Part shown: positions 1-8,141 of the stretch, one piece after another
How the letters are laid out: every line of letters begins with the position of its first letter
Numbering within the stretch: the first letter of the stretch is position 1
Assembly (NCBI GenBank): GCA_020852155.1
Contig: JADZBJ010000115.1
Coordinates: forward strand, 1-15,208
Direction: 5' to 3'
Origin: Saprospiraceae bacterium
GTDB lineage: Bacteria; Bacteroidota; Bacteroidia; Chitinophagales; Saprospiraceae
DNA length: 15,208 nucleotides
Notes under the pieces: generated by a model
Seen by the model: only the letters and a program-made list of their open reading frames with translations
What the model was told of the DNA's origin: nothing
Database searches by the model: none
Program-made: the position numbers and the translations under genes

Positions 1-86
1 ATACGCTAAGTTTTTGATTTTCAACATTTTGCGTAATTAGCGGTTAATCATAAAAAGCACAGAATCGCTACTTATGAGACAGCCTC
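1..86. repeat. MITE-like palindromic repeat, copy 1 (cut by window edge)
   Basis: This is the right half of the element seen complete at 2105-2256 and 8142-8294. Positions 1-70 match the loop, right arm and outer segment of copy 3, and the terminal 16 bp (71-86, CTTATGAGACAGCCTC) is the exact reverse complement of 2105-2120. The right arm of the internal palindrome is shortened by 9 bases (GCGTA joins directly to ATTAGCGG around 31-40), so this copy could not form the full hairpin even if the left arm, outside the window, is intact. It lies 28 bp beyond the stop codon of the S9 peptidase gene. Confidence 0.8.
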
Positions 87-113
87 ATAACAGTGTGAGC
101 TCTTACCCTCAAA

Positions 114-2060
114 TCAATCCACTAAAAACTGCTTCAAAAACAGAGCGACCGCCGAATACACATAGTCGCTATTGGCCTTTTTCGTGATACCATGCCCTTC
201 GTCTTTGGCACGAACATACCATGCCGTGACGCCGTTGGCTTTGAGCGCCTCCAGCATTTGTTCGGATTCTGAAAGCGGTACGCGGGGGTCGTTTTCGCCC
301 TGAAATATGAACCTCGGTTTGGTAATCTTTTTGATGTTCGTCAGCGGACTGATTTTTTCCAGAATAACGGCCATATCGGGGTTTCGTTCGTCGCCGTATT
401 CGACGCGACGCAGGTCGGCCCGATAGCCCGACGTGTTTTTCAGGAAACTGACAAAATTGGAAATGCCGTAAAAGTCAATGCCGCACCGCAGTCGGTCGTT
501 GTAGTGCGTCATGCAGGCCAGCGACATGTAGCCGCCATAACTCTGGCCCATGACCGCAACGCGATTGGCATCCAGATTAGGCTGTTGTGCAATCCAATCC
601 AGCAAAGCGCCGATGTCTTTGACCGAATTTTCGCGGAGTTCGGCATTGTCGAGTTTCAAGTATGTTTTGCCATAACCCGACGATCCGCGCACATTGGGCA
701 CGAGCACTGCCAGGCCCATTTCTGTCGCCCAAAACTGGCGTCGCGCTGCAAAATTGGGAAAGGCCTGACCCTCCGGCCCGCCGTGAATGTCTATGATAAC
801 AGGCAATTTGCCCTTGGCATTTTTAGGTTCATAAAGGAAAGCCTGAATGGTGCGCGGCTTTCCGGTTTTGTCGTCTTTGTCAAATGTCGGAAATTCAACG
901 AGGCGGCAATCGGCGAATTTGCTGACGGGCATGCCGCCGGTTTCGGATTGCGTCCATTGTTTTAATTGACTGGTTTTCAGGTCAATCACGAAAACATCGC
1001 TGGGCGTCGAGGCGGTTGTAATGTTCAACGCGAGGCGTCGGTTGTCTTTGTTGAATTTCAGGTTGGAAAAAACGCCCTGAGGCAGTTTGACACTTACAGG
1101 CTTGTATTTACGCGTTTTCACATCCAGCAAAAAGAGTTTGTATAGTCCTGCTTCATTGGTTGAAAAGGCCAACATCGCGCCGTTGTCGCTCAGGTCGAAT
1201 GCCTCAATATCCCAGTTCATTTCCGCGATTTTCGAGGACTTTTTGCTGGCAAAATCGTAGAACCGAAGTACCGAAAACTCGCTGTCTTCATCCGAACGAT
1301 AGAAACAGCCTTTGCCATCGGGCGTGAAAATCGCGCCGCCGTAGGCAATTTGCTTCGTCGAAGGATTGAGTTCTTCGAGTTTGCCCGATTTCACATCCAG
1401 CATGTACCATTTCGACTCATTGATGGAGATTCCATTGCGCACCATCAACCGTGATTCATCGGCGCTCCAGTCGAGTATATTCCAGCCGCCGCCCTTGTTT
1501 TCCAGGATCATTTTGGCAGGACTGCCGTCCATTGCTTTGAGGTAAAAGTCAACATCACGGCCTGTTCGGGCAGTGGATGAATAGACTATTTTATCGCCTT
1601 TTTTGTTCCAGTGTGCATCGCCATTGCGGCTTTTGCCATCGGTCAGGAGGCTGATTTTCCCCGTTTTCTGATCGAAATAAAAAATCTGGTAGTTTTCATT
1701 GCCACCGATGTCGCGACTGAACAGGAAGCCTTTTTCGCCGGAAATGGCAGGGCGAACATTGACCGAATTAATGGGTTCCTTGAAAAACGTAATTTGCTGG
1801 CGGTCAGCCAATGGCGCGGCGACGTGGTGGATTTGCGCTACATCGCCGAAACGCGTGGAAATAAACATGCCTTTACCCGAGGCGTCCCAGTCGGCAAAAT
1901 TGGCATTACGCACATATTGATACTGCTCCCAGGTCTCGGATACCTGAGGGTCAAGTGCGGGAATATTCTCGGTCAAGAGGTTGCCAATGGCCTGGCGTTG
2001 GGCGATGGCTATTTGCAGCCAAAGGAGAGCAAACAGGCTGATGCTGATTTTTTTGATCAT
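114..2060 (-). CDS. Secreted S9-family prolyl oligopeptidase-like serine peptidase
   Basis: A 648-residue serine peptidase of the prolyl oligopeptidase/acylaminoacyl-peptidase/DPP IV group, expected to release amino acids or dipeptides from peptides outside the cytoplasm. Residues 1-21 (MIKKISISLFALL...) form a signal peptide. Roughly 40-390 is the beta-propeller, with repeated DxxSG and TxDGK blades. About 400-648 is the alpha/beta-hydrolase domain. The catalytic triad is visible: Ser507 in GQSYGGY, Asp591 in GENDPR and His623 in DEGHG. The HGGPEGQ motif supplies the oxyanion region. I start at the ATG at 2060, which gives a clean signal peptide; the reading frame stays open to 2117, but the extra residues are encoded by the adjacent repeat. 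Monocistronic, ending in TGA, and flanked by inverted MITE copies. The exact substrate cannot be told from sequence. Confidence 0.93.
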   Translation of the reverse strand: MIKKISISLFALLWLQIAIAQRQAIGNLLTENIPALDPQVSETWEQYQYVRNANFADWDASGKGMFISTRFGDVAQIHHVAAPLADRQQITFFKEPINSVNVRPAISGEKGFLFSRDIGGNENYQIFYFDQKTGKISLLTDGKSRNGDAHWNKKGDKIVYSSTARTGRDVDFYLKAMDGSPAKMILENKGGGWNILDWSADESRLMVRNGISINESKWYMLDVKSGKLEELNPSTKQIAYGGAIFTPDGKGCFYRSDEDSEFSVLRFYDFASKKSSKIAEMNWDIEAFDLSDNGAMLAFSTNEAGLYKLFLLDVKTRKYKPVSVKLPQGVFSNLKFNKDNRRLALNITTASTPSDVFVIDLKTSQLKQWTQSETGGMPVSKFADCRLVEFPTFDKDDKTGKPRTIQAFLYEPKNAKGKLPVIIDIHGGPEGQAFPNFAARRQFWATEMGLAVLVPNVRGSSGYGKTYLKLDNAELRENSVKDIGALLDWIAQQPNLDANRVAVMGQSYGGYMSLACMTHYNDRLRCGIDFYGISNFVSFLKNTSGYRADLRRVEYGDERNPDMAVILEKISPLTNIKKITKPRFIFQGENDPRVPLSESEQMLEALKANGVTAWYVRAKDEGHGITKKANSDYVYSAVALFLKQFLVD

Positions 2061-2104
2061 TGTGCGTTGGTTGGTTAAGAACTTGGCCGGGATTTTTTTA
2101 GATG

Positions 2105-2256
2105 GAGGCTGTCTCATAAGTAGCGATTCTGCGCTTTTATGATTAACCGCTAATGACGCTAAATGCGCAAAAGTTTGAAAATCAAAAACTTAGCGTATTT
2201 AGCGTCATTAGCGGTTAATCTAATTTGCTCGTTTTAATGGCTGATGAGATACCCTC
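2105..2256. repeat. MITE-like palindromic repeat, copy 2 (complete)
   Basis: A 152 bp element with imperfect terminal inverted repeats: 2105-2120 begins GAGGCTGTCTCATAAG and 2241-2256 ends CTGATGAGATACCCTC. Inside is a 27 bp stem (2142-2168 against 2193-2219) with one G/T mismatch and a 24-base loop. It is inverted relative to copy 1 and matches copy 3 over its whole length. It sits just upstream of the S9 peptidase start (2060), so it probably forms part of that gene's leader or promoter region. I see no target-site duplication and no transposase. Confidence 0.85.
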
Positions 2257-2263
2257 AGCGGCA

Positions 2264-2278
2264 CGAGGTTTTACCTCG
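2264..2278. repeat. Short perfect hairpin CGAGGT-TTT-ACCTCG
   Basis: A 6 bp perfect stem with a three-base loop between MITE copy 2 and the 3' end of the DUF4838 gene (stop at 2314-2316). Its size matches the other small intergenic hairpins here, but its loop is TTT/AAA instead of GNA. It may help end transcription of the minus-strand DUF4838 gene; there is no strong U-tract. Confidence 0.4.
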
Positions 2279-2313
2279 CTCAAACAGGCATCAAGATACA
2301 TTCACCAACAAAA

Positions 2314-4599
2314 TTACCGCACCACAATTTCATCCACAAAAACCCAGGAACCGCCCCCTGCCGACGGGTGCCAGTTGAACAGTTTCAGCGTGCCTTTCAC
2401 CTCAAATTTGACATAGCGACACGAGCCGATATGCTGATCAAAACGGAATGTATGCGTCACGTTTTCCTTGCGTTGCTCGCCTGCTATCGTCTGCGTTTCG
2501 ACCAGGAGGTAATCCACGCCATTTTCAGAAACCAGACAAGCGACCGATTTGGGATGTAAAATCCAGCTCTTGGGGTCATAAAGCGTTGAAATCTGGATGG
2601 ATTCAGGCTGTTTCAGGCTTTCAAGGTCAAGTACCAGTTCAAAATCCTGCGCCTCCCAGCCCAGCCAATTGGCCTTGTAGTCGTTGGCCCCTTGTACGCC
2701 ATTGGTCAGGATCGTCAAATCGGCATGGCTGTATTTCGGAGATGGCGTCGGATTAGCCGTCGCTTTTTTACGGAAAGCCATATTTCCCTCCACCTGAACC
2801 TGAATAAATCGCTTTGTGGATTGGTAGTATTCTTCGGGCGTCAAACCGGCTTCATTGACATTTTTCACGTTGTTTTGCTGGCAAACTGCGTAAAAATCTT
2901 CGATCATCTGCTGCATTTGAGGTTTCAGGATAAACCTGTTCTTGTCTTCCGTATAAAACCCTCTTTCGCCAAACATATCGTTTTTGCCCATTTCCATCAT
3001 GGCATATTGAATCGGCAAACGACACACTTTCACCCGTTGCAGCACCGTGGGGTCGTTTTGAACAGCCTTTTCAGCATCGTCGAAATACTGGTTGTATTGC
3101 GTCATATTTTCGGCCGACAGGAATGTGTTGGCGTGCGCTGTCGGATGTCCGTAAATGTCTAACCATTCATTCGATTGATTGATTTCACGGGTTAAATGGT
3201 CAATGTATTTTCGGATAAAAACGCCGCCATCTCCATAGTAACCATTCAAAAAATCGGTCATCACGGAGTCTGCATTTACCGCAGGATTCCACAACAAACG
3301 CGCGATTAAATATGCTTTCAACTCCGAAAATTCATGTCCGACGGCAGCATTGGGTTGTTGAAAATGCGCATTGACATTGTTTTTCGTAAAAAACTGAATG
3401 TTCTTTTGAAGCGTATGCAGGTTCGGAAACGGCGTGATGTGGTGCGAAAAATTGACCGTATAATCCCACAAATAGATGTTTTTGCTGATTTTTCCCCAAT
3501 CTGTAATATCCTTCAGGAAAGCGGCGCTTCGAGGGTCGTTTTCAATATCCTTACTGCGATTGAGTTCGATGGTACACAGCATAATTTGGACATTACCGGC
3601 CGGTTTAATGTGTTTGGGCGCTTGTCGCGAATATTGATAGGCCAGGGTCGAAATCATTTTATCGGGAAAAACTGCCGCTACTTTATTCACAAAATGAATA
3701 ATCGGGCCTGCCGCCGAACCTTCATCGGCAATGATTTTAGCGCATTGATCGCATTGGCACTACGAGAAATTATCACCCTGACTGACCGACCACAGTTTTT
3801 TGTCCGGCTGTTTTGCCATTTCTTCCTTCAGTTTTTTGATCGTCAAATCAAACACGTCGGGATTTGTCAAGCACAACTGGTCAATCACGCGCTTGCCATT
3901 CATCCAGGCAAAATATTCGGGATGCGCCTCGAAATACGTTTCCCAGGGAACCAGCCGATTAAACGTGTGTACATAGTAGCCATTTGCAAATTCCTCGATA
4001 TGATTATTTAGCCGTTGCCAATTTCGATAGTCTTCGTTTGGCTCGGTCATAGCGCCATTGACGATGCGAATGGTATTAACCGGATTATCTGTTTCGCACA
4101 AAACGGGCCACGAAACGGTGGTTTTTGAAGGCATGACCTCCGCATTAGGCGCGTACATTCGGCAACCTGAATACTTTTCCAGCAGGTGAACAACGCCATA
4201 ATACGCTCCTTTTTTGCCGCCACTGACCAGTACAATATTGTCCGGTTGAATAGACACTAAAAAGCCGTCGTCAATTAATTGCCGTTTTTTCGCTTCAAAG
4301 TCCCTTGTTAAATGTGTTTTGAATGCCTTGGGCAAAAACGACGACGGGGAGGTGATCAGGATGGTATTTGCACCCGTTGGATCATCCGTTTTTACAATAT
4401 CCAGGGTGCAGCCCGTCATTTTCCGAACAGAAGATTGCAGCAAAACAGCCGCTTTTTCATCAGTGTCAGCAGGATTGGCTGGTAGCGTAATTGAGTATAA
4501 AGGCTGTCCGTTTTTGACTAAAACGGCTTGTTTTTGTCCGAAAATGCTGGTGCTGCTCAGGAGGAGGGATAATAGAGAAATGGCCAGGTATTTTGACAT
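2314..4599 (-). pseudogene. Secreted DUF4838 protein interrupted by an in-frame TAG
   Basis: Read through, this is a 761-residue exported protein of the DUF4838 family, often found with carbohydrate-active genes but biochemically poorly defined. It starts at ATG 4599 with a signal peptide (MSKYLAISLLSLLL...). About residues 25-180 form the N-terminal alpha/beta domain seen before glycosidase-like barrels. The DUF4838 core follows, with the cysteine cluster CQCDQC right after the interruption. From about 620 to 761 there is a beta-rich, discoidin-like carbohydrate-binding domain. Codon 280 (3760-3762) is TAG, where the context GDNFS-x-CQCDQC suggests an original tyrosine. The frame is the same on both sides, so one base change explains it. 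Either a truncated 279-residue product is made, the gene is dead, or the base is a sequencing error. The Met at 3690 is an unlikely independent start. Confidence 0.82.
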
Positions 4600-4646
4600 G
4601 TTTTTCGCTGGAAGGTATGATTGCTGTTGTAGTGTTTTTCGCCAAT

Positions 4647-4654
4647 CAAAGATA
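4647..4654 (-). promoter_or_regulatory. Bacteroidota -7 promoter element (TATCTTTG) for the DUF4838 gene
   Basis: On the minus strand this reads TATCTTTG, a full match to the TAnnTTTG -7 consensus of Bacteroidota. Transcription would begin about 40 bases before the ATG at 4599, a normal leader length. I see no convincing TTTG/TTG -33 element at 17-23 bases upstream, so this rests on the -7 element alone. Confidence 0.45.
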
Positions 4655-4679
4655 GATAGAAAGTGTGTGTGGCGTAATT

Positions 4680-4797
4680 TATCCCGGAGGGATAACAAGT
4701 TTATAGCGATTTATCACACCAAATCTGCGACCCCGAAGGGGTCGTACGTCGTTCCAATGTCCATATTATCTATAAACCTGTGATGCCTCCGGCATCA
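4680..4797. repeat. Hairpin repeat cluster R1, copy A
   Basis: Three small hairpins in a row: TATCCC-GGA-GGGATA (4680-4694), CGACCCC-GAA-GGGGTCG (4728-4744) and TGATGCC-TCC-GGCATCA (4781-4797). Around the middle one lies an 11-base inverted pair, CAAGTTTATAG (4696-4706) and CTATAAACCTG (4770-4780), with one mismatch. The same order of modules recurs at 8348-8465. It occupies the gap between the DUF4838 promoter and the 3' end of the AT-rich gene at 4833. A further hairpin, CGCTC-AC-GAGCG, follows at 4818-4829, four bases from that gene's stop codon. Confidence 0.8.
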
Positions 4798-4832
4798 GGT
4801 TTTCAGCAATTTTGAAACGCTCACGAGCGGTT

Positions 4833-5363
4833 TTAGTTTTCTTTTCTTGATGCGTTTAGATACCAATTTTCTTTATACAACTCATAAAGATATCCCTTTC
4901 TAACTATACTATCACCTGTCGCAACTTTTAACCTCAATAAGTATGGCGGTTCCTCTGGATGAAATGGATTTACAAAAACATTCTCTAAACTATCAACGGA
5001 CAAAAGGTAAAAATCATGTTTTCGAATTGCATTAACAGCATTAAGAATTTCATTCTCAGTTAAGTATTCTTTTGTATTTGCCTTCTCTAAATTATTTTTA
5101 TTGATACTTATCACTTTCTCTCTTACTAAATCAAATGTGACAAAATATACTGGCATATTCCCACTTGACTTCGCAACTACATAAACTACCTCATTAATGC
5201 CTCTGCTTCTTTGTGAAATTGCAATATTTTTTATTTCGTTAAAACTACTATCATTATATCTCGATATAAAATTGTCAATATCTACATTCGAAACTCTCTC
5301 ATTCTTGCAATAGGAAAAAGTCATCGTTGAAATTATTAGTATTATAAATTTTAGTAGTCTCAT
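4833..5363 (-). CDS. Hypothetical small lipoprotein, AT-rich orphan
   Basis: A 176-residue protein I do not recognise. Residues 1-18 (MRLLKFIILIISTMTFSY) form a hydrophobic signal sequence followed by Cys19, so it may be a lipoprotein, although FSYC is a weak lipobox. The rest looks like a small mixed alpha/beta domain with a run of strands (VVYVVAKSS, VYFVTFDL, YLLRLKV) and an acidic helix near 100-115. ATG start at 5363, TAA stop. Base composition is visibly richer in A and T than the enzymes on either side, suggesting recent acquisition. The gene is enclosed by hairpin repeats on both sides (4680-4829 and 5460-5534), an arrangement repeated around the gene at 8601-9203. Function unknown. 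Confidence 0.7.
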   Translation of the reverse strand: MRLLKFIILIISTMTFSYCKNERVSNVDIDNFISRYNDSSFNEIKNIAISQRSRGINEVVYVVAKSSGNMPVYFVTFDLVREKVISINKNNLEKANTKEYLTENEILNAVNAIRKHDFYLLSVDSLENVFVNPFHPEEPPYLLRLKVATGDSIVRKGYLYELYKENWYLNASRKEN

Positions 5364-5459
5364 TTTATGAGTAGAGTAGTTGTAGTGTAAAAATAGACAA
5401 GTTAAGTCGAAGTTCCATAAACTAACACGAAACCTCGCTGATTTTTCACTATCAGCGGC

Positions 5460-5534
5460 AGTATCGTTGATACTTATAAACTGAAATCAGAGATTTCCTG
5501 ACAGAGCGTGTCTCGTCGGAGACGCTCACGAGCG
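5460..5534. repeat. Hairpin repeat block R2, copy A
   Basis: Four consecutive small palindromes: AGTATC-GTT-GATACT (5460-5474), AAATC-AGA-GATTT (from about 5483), CGTC-GGA-GACG (5514-5524) and CGCTC-AC-GAGCG (5523-5534, sharing two bases with the previous one). The second half matches the direct repeats at 8468-8558 and 9365-9455 closely. It lies upstream of the AT-rich gene at 4833-5363. The rest of the interval 5364-5749 holds the leader region of the multicopper oxidase operon and no gene I can support. Confidence 0.75.
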
Positions 5535-5642
5535 GTGGGTAAGGAGAAGATCGTGGGCCAGCAATTTTTTCCATTGATGAAGCGCCCCTGAAAAAAATCT
5601 CCCCCCGAGCGCAGGGTTTGGTTTTTATCAACGTCCAATGCG

Positions 5643-5674
5643 AGGTCGGCCAAAAAGTCCGGCCTTTATTTTTT
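5643..5674 (+). terminator. Terminator-like hairpin in the multicopper oxidase leader
   Basis: AGGTCGG (5643-5649) pairs with CCGGCCT (5659-5665), seven pairs including one G-U, and is followed by TTTATTTTTT. This is the shape of a Rho-independent terminator on the plus strand. No plus-strand gene lies upstream in the window, so it may be a leader attenuator for the operon starting at 5750 or may end an unseen short transcript. A second hairpin, GGTACT-ACA-AGTACC, follows at 5695-5709. Confidence 0.35.
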
Positions 5675-5749
5675 CAATCAACTTGTCGCGATGGGGTACT
5701 ACAAGTACCACTCACCTGCGCAGCAAGTCCAATCATTCAGTTTTCAAAA

Positions 5750-7453
5750 ATGAGAAGTTTGTTCCTGACAATTTGCCTTGTTGCATTCGCCGCCTTCGCA
5801 TCAACGGCTCAATCCTACAACCAACTGTGGATACCCGACACGCTTTCCGGCACCGAATTCAACCTGACCATCCGCGACACTTTTGCGCAATTAGTGCCCG
5901 GAAACCAGACCATCACTGGTGGCATCAATGGCAAATTTTGGGGGCCAACGCTCTTTTTCAACAAAGGCGACGTGGTGCACATGAACGTGCTGAACAAACT
6001 CAATGAAGCCACCACCCTTCACTGGCACGGCTTTCACCTGCCAGCCGTCATGGACGGCGGGCCGCACCAGGTCATCCCGCCAGGGACGCTCTGGCAGCCG
6101 TACTGGGAAGTGACGAACAACGCCTCTACCTACTGGTATCACCCGCACCTGCACGAAGAAACGATGGCGCATATCACCAAGGGTATTGGCGGCCTTATCA
6201 TCGTGCGCGACGCCGAGGAAGCAGCCCTGCCGTTGCCCCGCACTTACGGCGTTGACGACATTCCGCTCGCGCTGACTGACCGCGATTTCAACACGCAAAA
6301 CCAGTTTGTCGAAGTCCCCTACGGCGATTCCATGATGGTCAATGGCACCCTGCGCGCGAAGACAAGCGTACCGGCGCAGGTCGTTCGATTTCGGGTCTTG
6401 AACGGCGCCATTGAGCGTTCTTATAACATCGGTTTCAGCGACAACCGTTCATTTTACGTCATTTGCTCCGACGGTGGACTGTTGAACGCGCCTGTGCCAC
6501 TGACTCGCTACCTCCTGCACGCAGGCGAGCGCGTCGAAATTCTGGTGAATTTCAGCGGACAGTCCGGGCAGTTGGTTGATCTGAAGGCGTTCAATTCGAC
6601 GCTGGCGCAAAACGTACCGGGCGGCGACCTTTTCCCGAATGGCCCATTTGCGAATTACCTGGCGAGAAAGGATTTCAATATGCTCCACATCAACGTTACG
6701 GCGCAGACCGCCAACGCGATTACGGCTATTCCTTCCGCGCTCAAAACCAATGTACTCCTGAATGCTGCCGACGCCAACATCACCCGAAAACTGTCCATCA
6801 TAGACAGCATGGGCGTAACCAACCCGCCCATTCTTGGCGGCGTGGCGTTTGTCATCAATCACAAGCTTTTTGACATCAATTACAACCAGTACAATGTGCC
6901 GCTCGGCAACACCGAAATCTGGGAAATAAAAAGCACCTCCAATTTTGGCCACCCTTTCCACATCCACGACGTCGAGTTTAATATTCTGTCGGTGAATGGC
7001 GTAGCGCCCACCGCCGCGCAGGCAGGCTGGAAAGACGTGGTATTCGTCCCGGCCAATCAAACCGTGCGCTTCATTGCCCGGTTTGAAGACTACGCTGACG
7101 CGCTGCACCCCTTCATGTACCACTGCCACATCTCGCTGCATGAAGACGAGGGCATGATGGGGCAATTTGTCGTTACCAGCGCTTCAGCGACGAACGAACC
7201 AGAAACAAAACCTGATTTTTCCATTTTCCCAAATCCGGCGACGGACAGAATTTTCGTAAAAATGGACGACCCCGAAGCCGCCATTTATTACCTGAAAATC
7301 ATGGATGCGGTCGGTCGGGTAAAACTGATGTTACCGCAACCGCAACTTTCAGGCGGCGTGGACATCTCGAAATTCACCCCGGGAACGTACTTCGTTCAGA
7401 TCACGGAGCAAGCAACGAAAAAAGTATTGACCCAAAAATTCGTAAAACAATGA
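5750..7453 (+). CDS. Secreted multicopper oxidase with type IX sorting domain
   Basis: A 567-residue multicopper oxidase of the laccase/bilirubin-oxidase/CotA-like group, expected to couple one-electron oxidation of a phenol or metal ion to reduction of O2 to water. All four copper motifs are present: HWHG (His91, His93), HPHLH (His131, His133), HPFHIH (His401, His404, His406) and HCHISLH (His458, Cys459, His460, His464) with axial Met469, so the type 1 site and trinuclear cluster look intact. Residues 1-20 are a signal peptide. From about 488 to the end is a type A T9SS sorting domain (FSIFPNPATD... PGTYFVQI... KFVKQ), so the enzyme should be sent to the cell surface or released. I use the ATG at 5750; the frame is open to 5618, but the extra residues look non-coding and would bury the signal peptide. 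Physiological substrate unknown. Confidence 0.93.
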   Translation: MRSLFLTICLVAFAAFASTAQSYNQLWIPDTLSGTEFNLTIRDTFAQLVPGNQTITGGINGKFWGPTLFFNKGDVVHMNVLNKLNEATTLHWHGFHLPAVMDGGPHQVIPPGTLWQPYWEVTNNASTYWYHPHLHEETMAHITKGIGGLIIVRDAEEAALPLPRTYGVDDIPLALTDRDFNTQNQFVEVPYGDSMMVNGTLRAKTSVPAQVVRFRVLNGAIERSYNIGFSDNRSFYVICSDGGLLNAPVPLTRYLLHAGERVEILVNFSGQSGQLVDLKAFNSTLAQNVPGGDLFPNGPFANYLARKDFNMLHINVTAQTANAITAIPSALKTNVLLNAADANITRKLSIIDSMGVTNPPILGGVAFVINHKLFDINYNQYNVPLGNTEIWEIKSTSNFGHPFHIHDVEFNILSVNGVAPTAAQAGWKDVVFVPANQTVRFIARFEDYADALHPFMYHCHISLHEDEGMMGQFVVTSASATNEPETKPDFSIFPNPATDRIFVKMDDPEAAIYYLKIMDAVGRVKLMLPQPQLSGGVDISKFTPGTYFVQITEQATKKVLTQKFVKQ

Positions 7454-8130
7454 AAAAAGCGCTTTTCATGATTGGCCTTCTGGCCTTGTCCATCGGTCAA
7501 ACCCTTGCTCAATCAAACAATGCGACCCTGACAACATGGGCCGCATCAGAGGCGGCATTTCCGGTAGCCAAAACGACTGGCAACCTCAACGCCATTCATA
7601 TTACAGAAAAAGAAATCGCAGATTTCACCCTCCGCAACGTGGACGGGCGCATGATTTCAACCGCCGATTACCCGAATGCGAAGGGTTTTGCTGTTGTTTT
7701 CACGTGTAATCATTGTCCTTTTGCCAAATTGTACACGGAGCGTTTTAACGATCTGCATCAAAAATACGCCCCGCTCGGCGTGCCGCTGCTGGCCATCAAT
7801 TCAATGGATTCGCTGGTGTACGAAGAAGAGTCTTTTGGCTTGATGCAGTCCCGCGCCCGCGAGGCGGGTTTTCAATTTCCATACCTGTACGATGCCAGCC
7901 AAACGGTGGGCAAGGCCTTCGGTGCGGAGCACACGCCGCACGCTTTTGTGATCTGGAAAGAGGCGGGAAAATGGCGCGTCAAATACAGCGGCTCTATTGA
8001 CGACAATGGCGAAGAACCTCAAAAAGCCAGGCCATTGGTCGCCAATGCCATTGATGACTTGCTCGCCGGCCGCGCCATTCGAGAGCCGGAAACAGCGTCG
8101 TTTGGTTGTCGGATTTTTTATAGGAAGTGA
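7450..8130 (+). CDS. Periplasmic thioredoxin-fold (TlpA/AhpC-TSA-like) protein
   Basis: A 226-residue exported thioredoxin-fold protein. Residues 1-20 are a signal peptide (MKKALFMIGLLALSIG...). The fold runs from about 55 to 210 with a redox CxxC pair, Cys86-Asn-His-Cys89, in FTCNHCPF, and the cis-proline loop Thr162-Pro163-His164. The length and the INSMD segment resemble the single-domain thioredoxin family proteins common in Bacteroidota. It may reduce disulfides or detoxify peroxides in the periplasm. Its ATG overlaps the TGA of the multicopper oxidase (ATGA), so the two are translationally coupled. A role in keeping the oxidase or its single T1 cysteine reduced during copper loading is possible but only inferred. 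It lacks a type IX sorting domain. Confidence 0.88.
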   Translation: MKKALFMIGLLALSIGQTLAQSNNATLTTWAASEAAFPVAKTTGNLNAIHITEKEIADFTLRNVDGRMISTADYPNAKGFAVVFTCNHCPFAKLYTERFNDLHQKYAPLGVPLLAINSMDSLVYEEESFGLMQSRAREAGFQFPYLYDASQTVGKAFGAEHTPHAFVIWKEAGKWRVKYSGSIDDNGEEPQKARPLVANAIDDLLAGRAIREPETASFGCRIFYRK

Positions 8131-8141
8131 GGGGGGAGGAT

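Noticed and set aside
2314..3690. Separate downstream gene starting at Met 3690
   Set aside because: It lacks a signal peptide and begins in the middle of the DUF4838 core; the 23 codons between the TAG and this Met also continue the family sequence.
3760..3762. TAG reassigned to an amino acid (for example pyrrolysine)
   Set aside because: selD and the DUF1801 gene end with TAG at natural family ends, and no supporting tRNA or pyl gene is visible. Simple nonsense mutation or base error is more economical.
3334..4011. 225-residue plus-strand frame over the DUF4838 gene
   Set aside because: Antisense shadow of the interrupted gene, without domain features.
5618..5749. Longer N-terminus for the multicopper oxidase
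   Set aside because: The extra 44 residues would begin at TTG, cross a terminator-like hairpin, and place the signal peptide internally.
6449..7165. 238-residue minus-strand frame over the multicopper oxidase
   Set aside because: Antisense shadow; His- and Val-rich composition results from reading the reverse of the oxidase codons.
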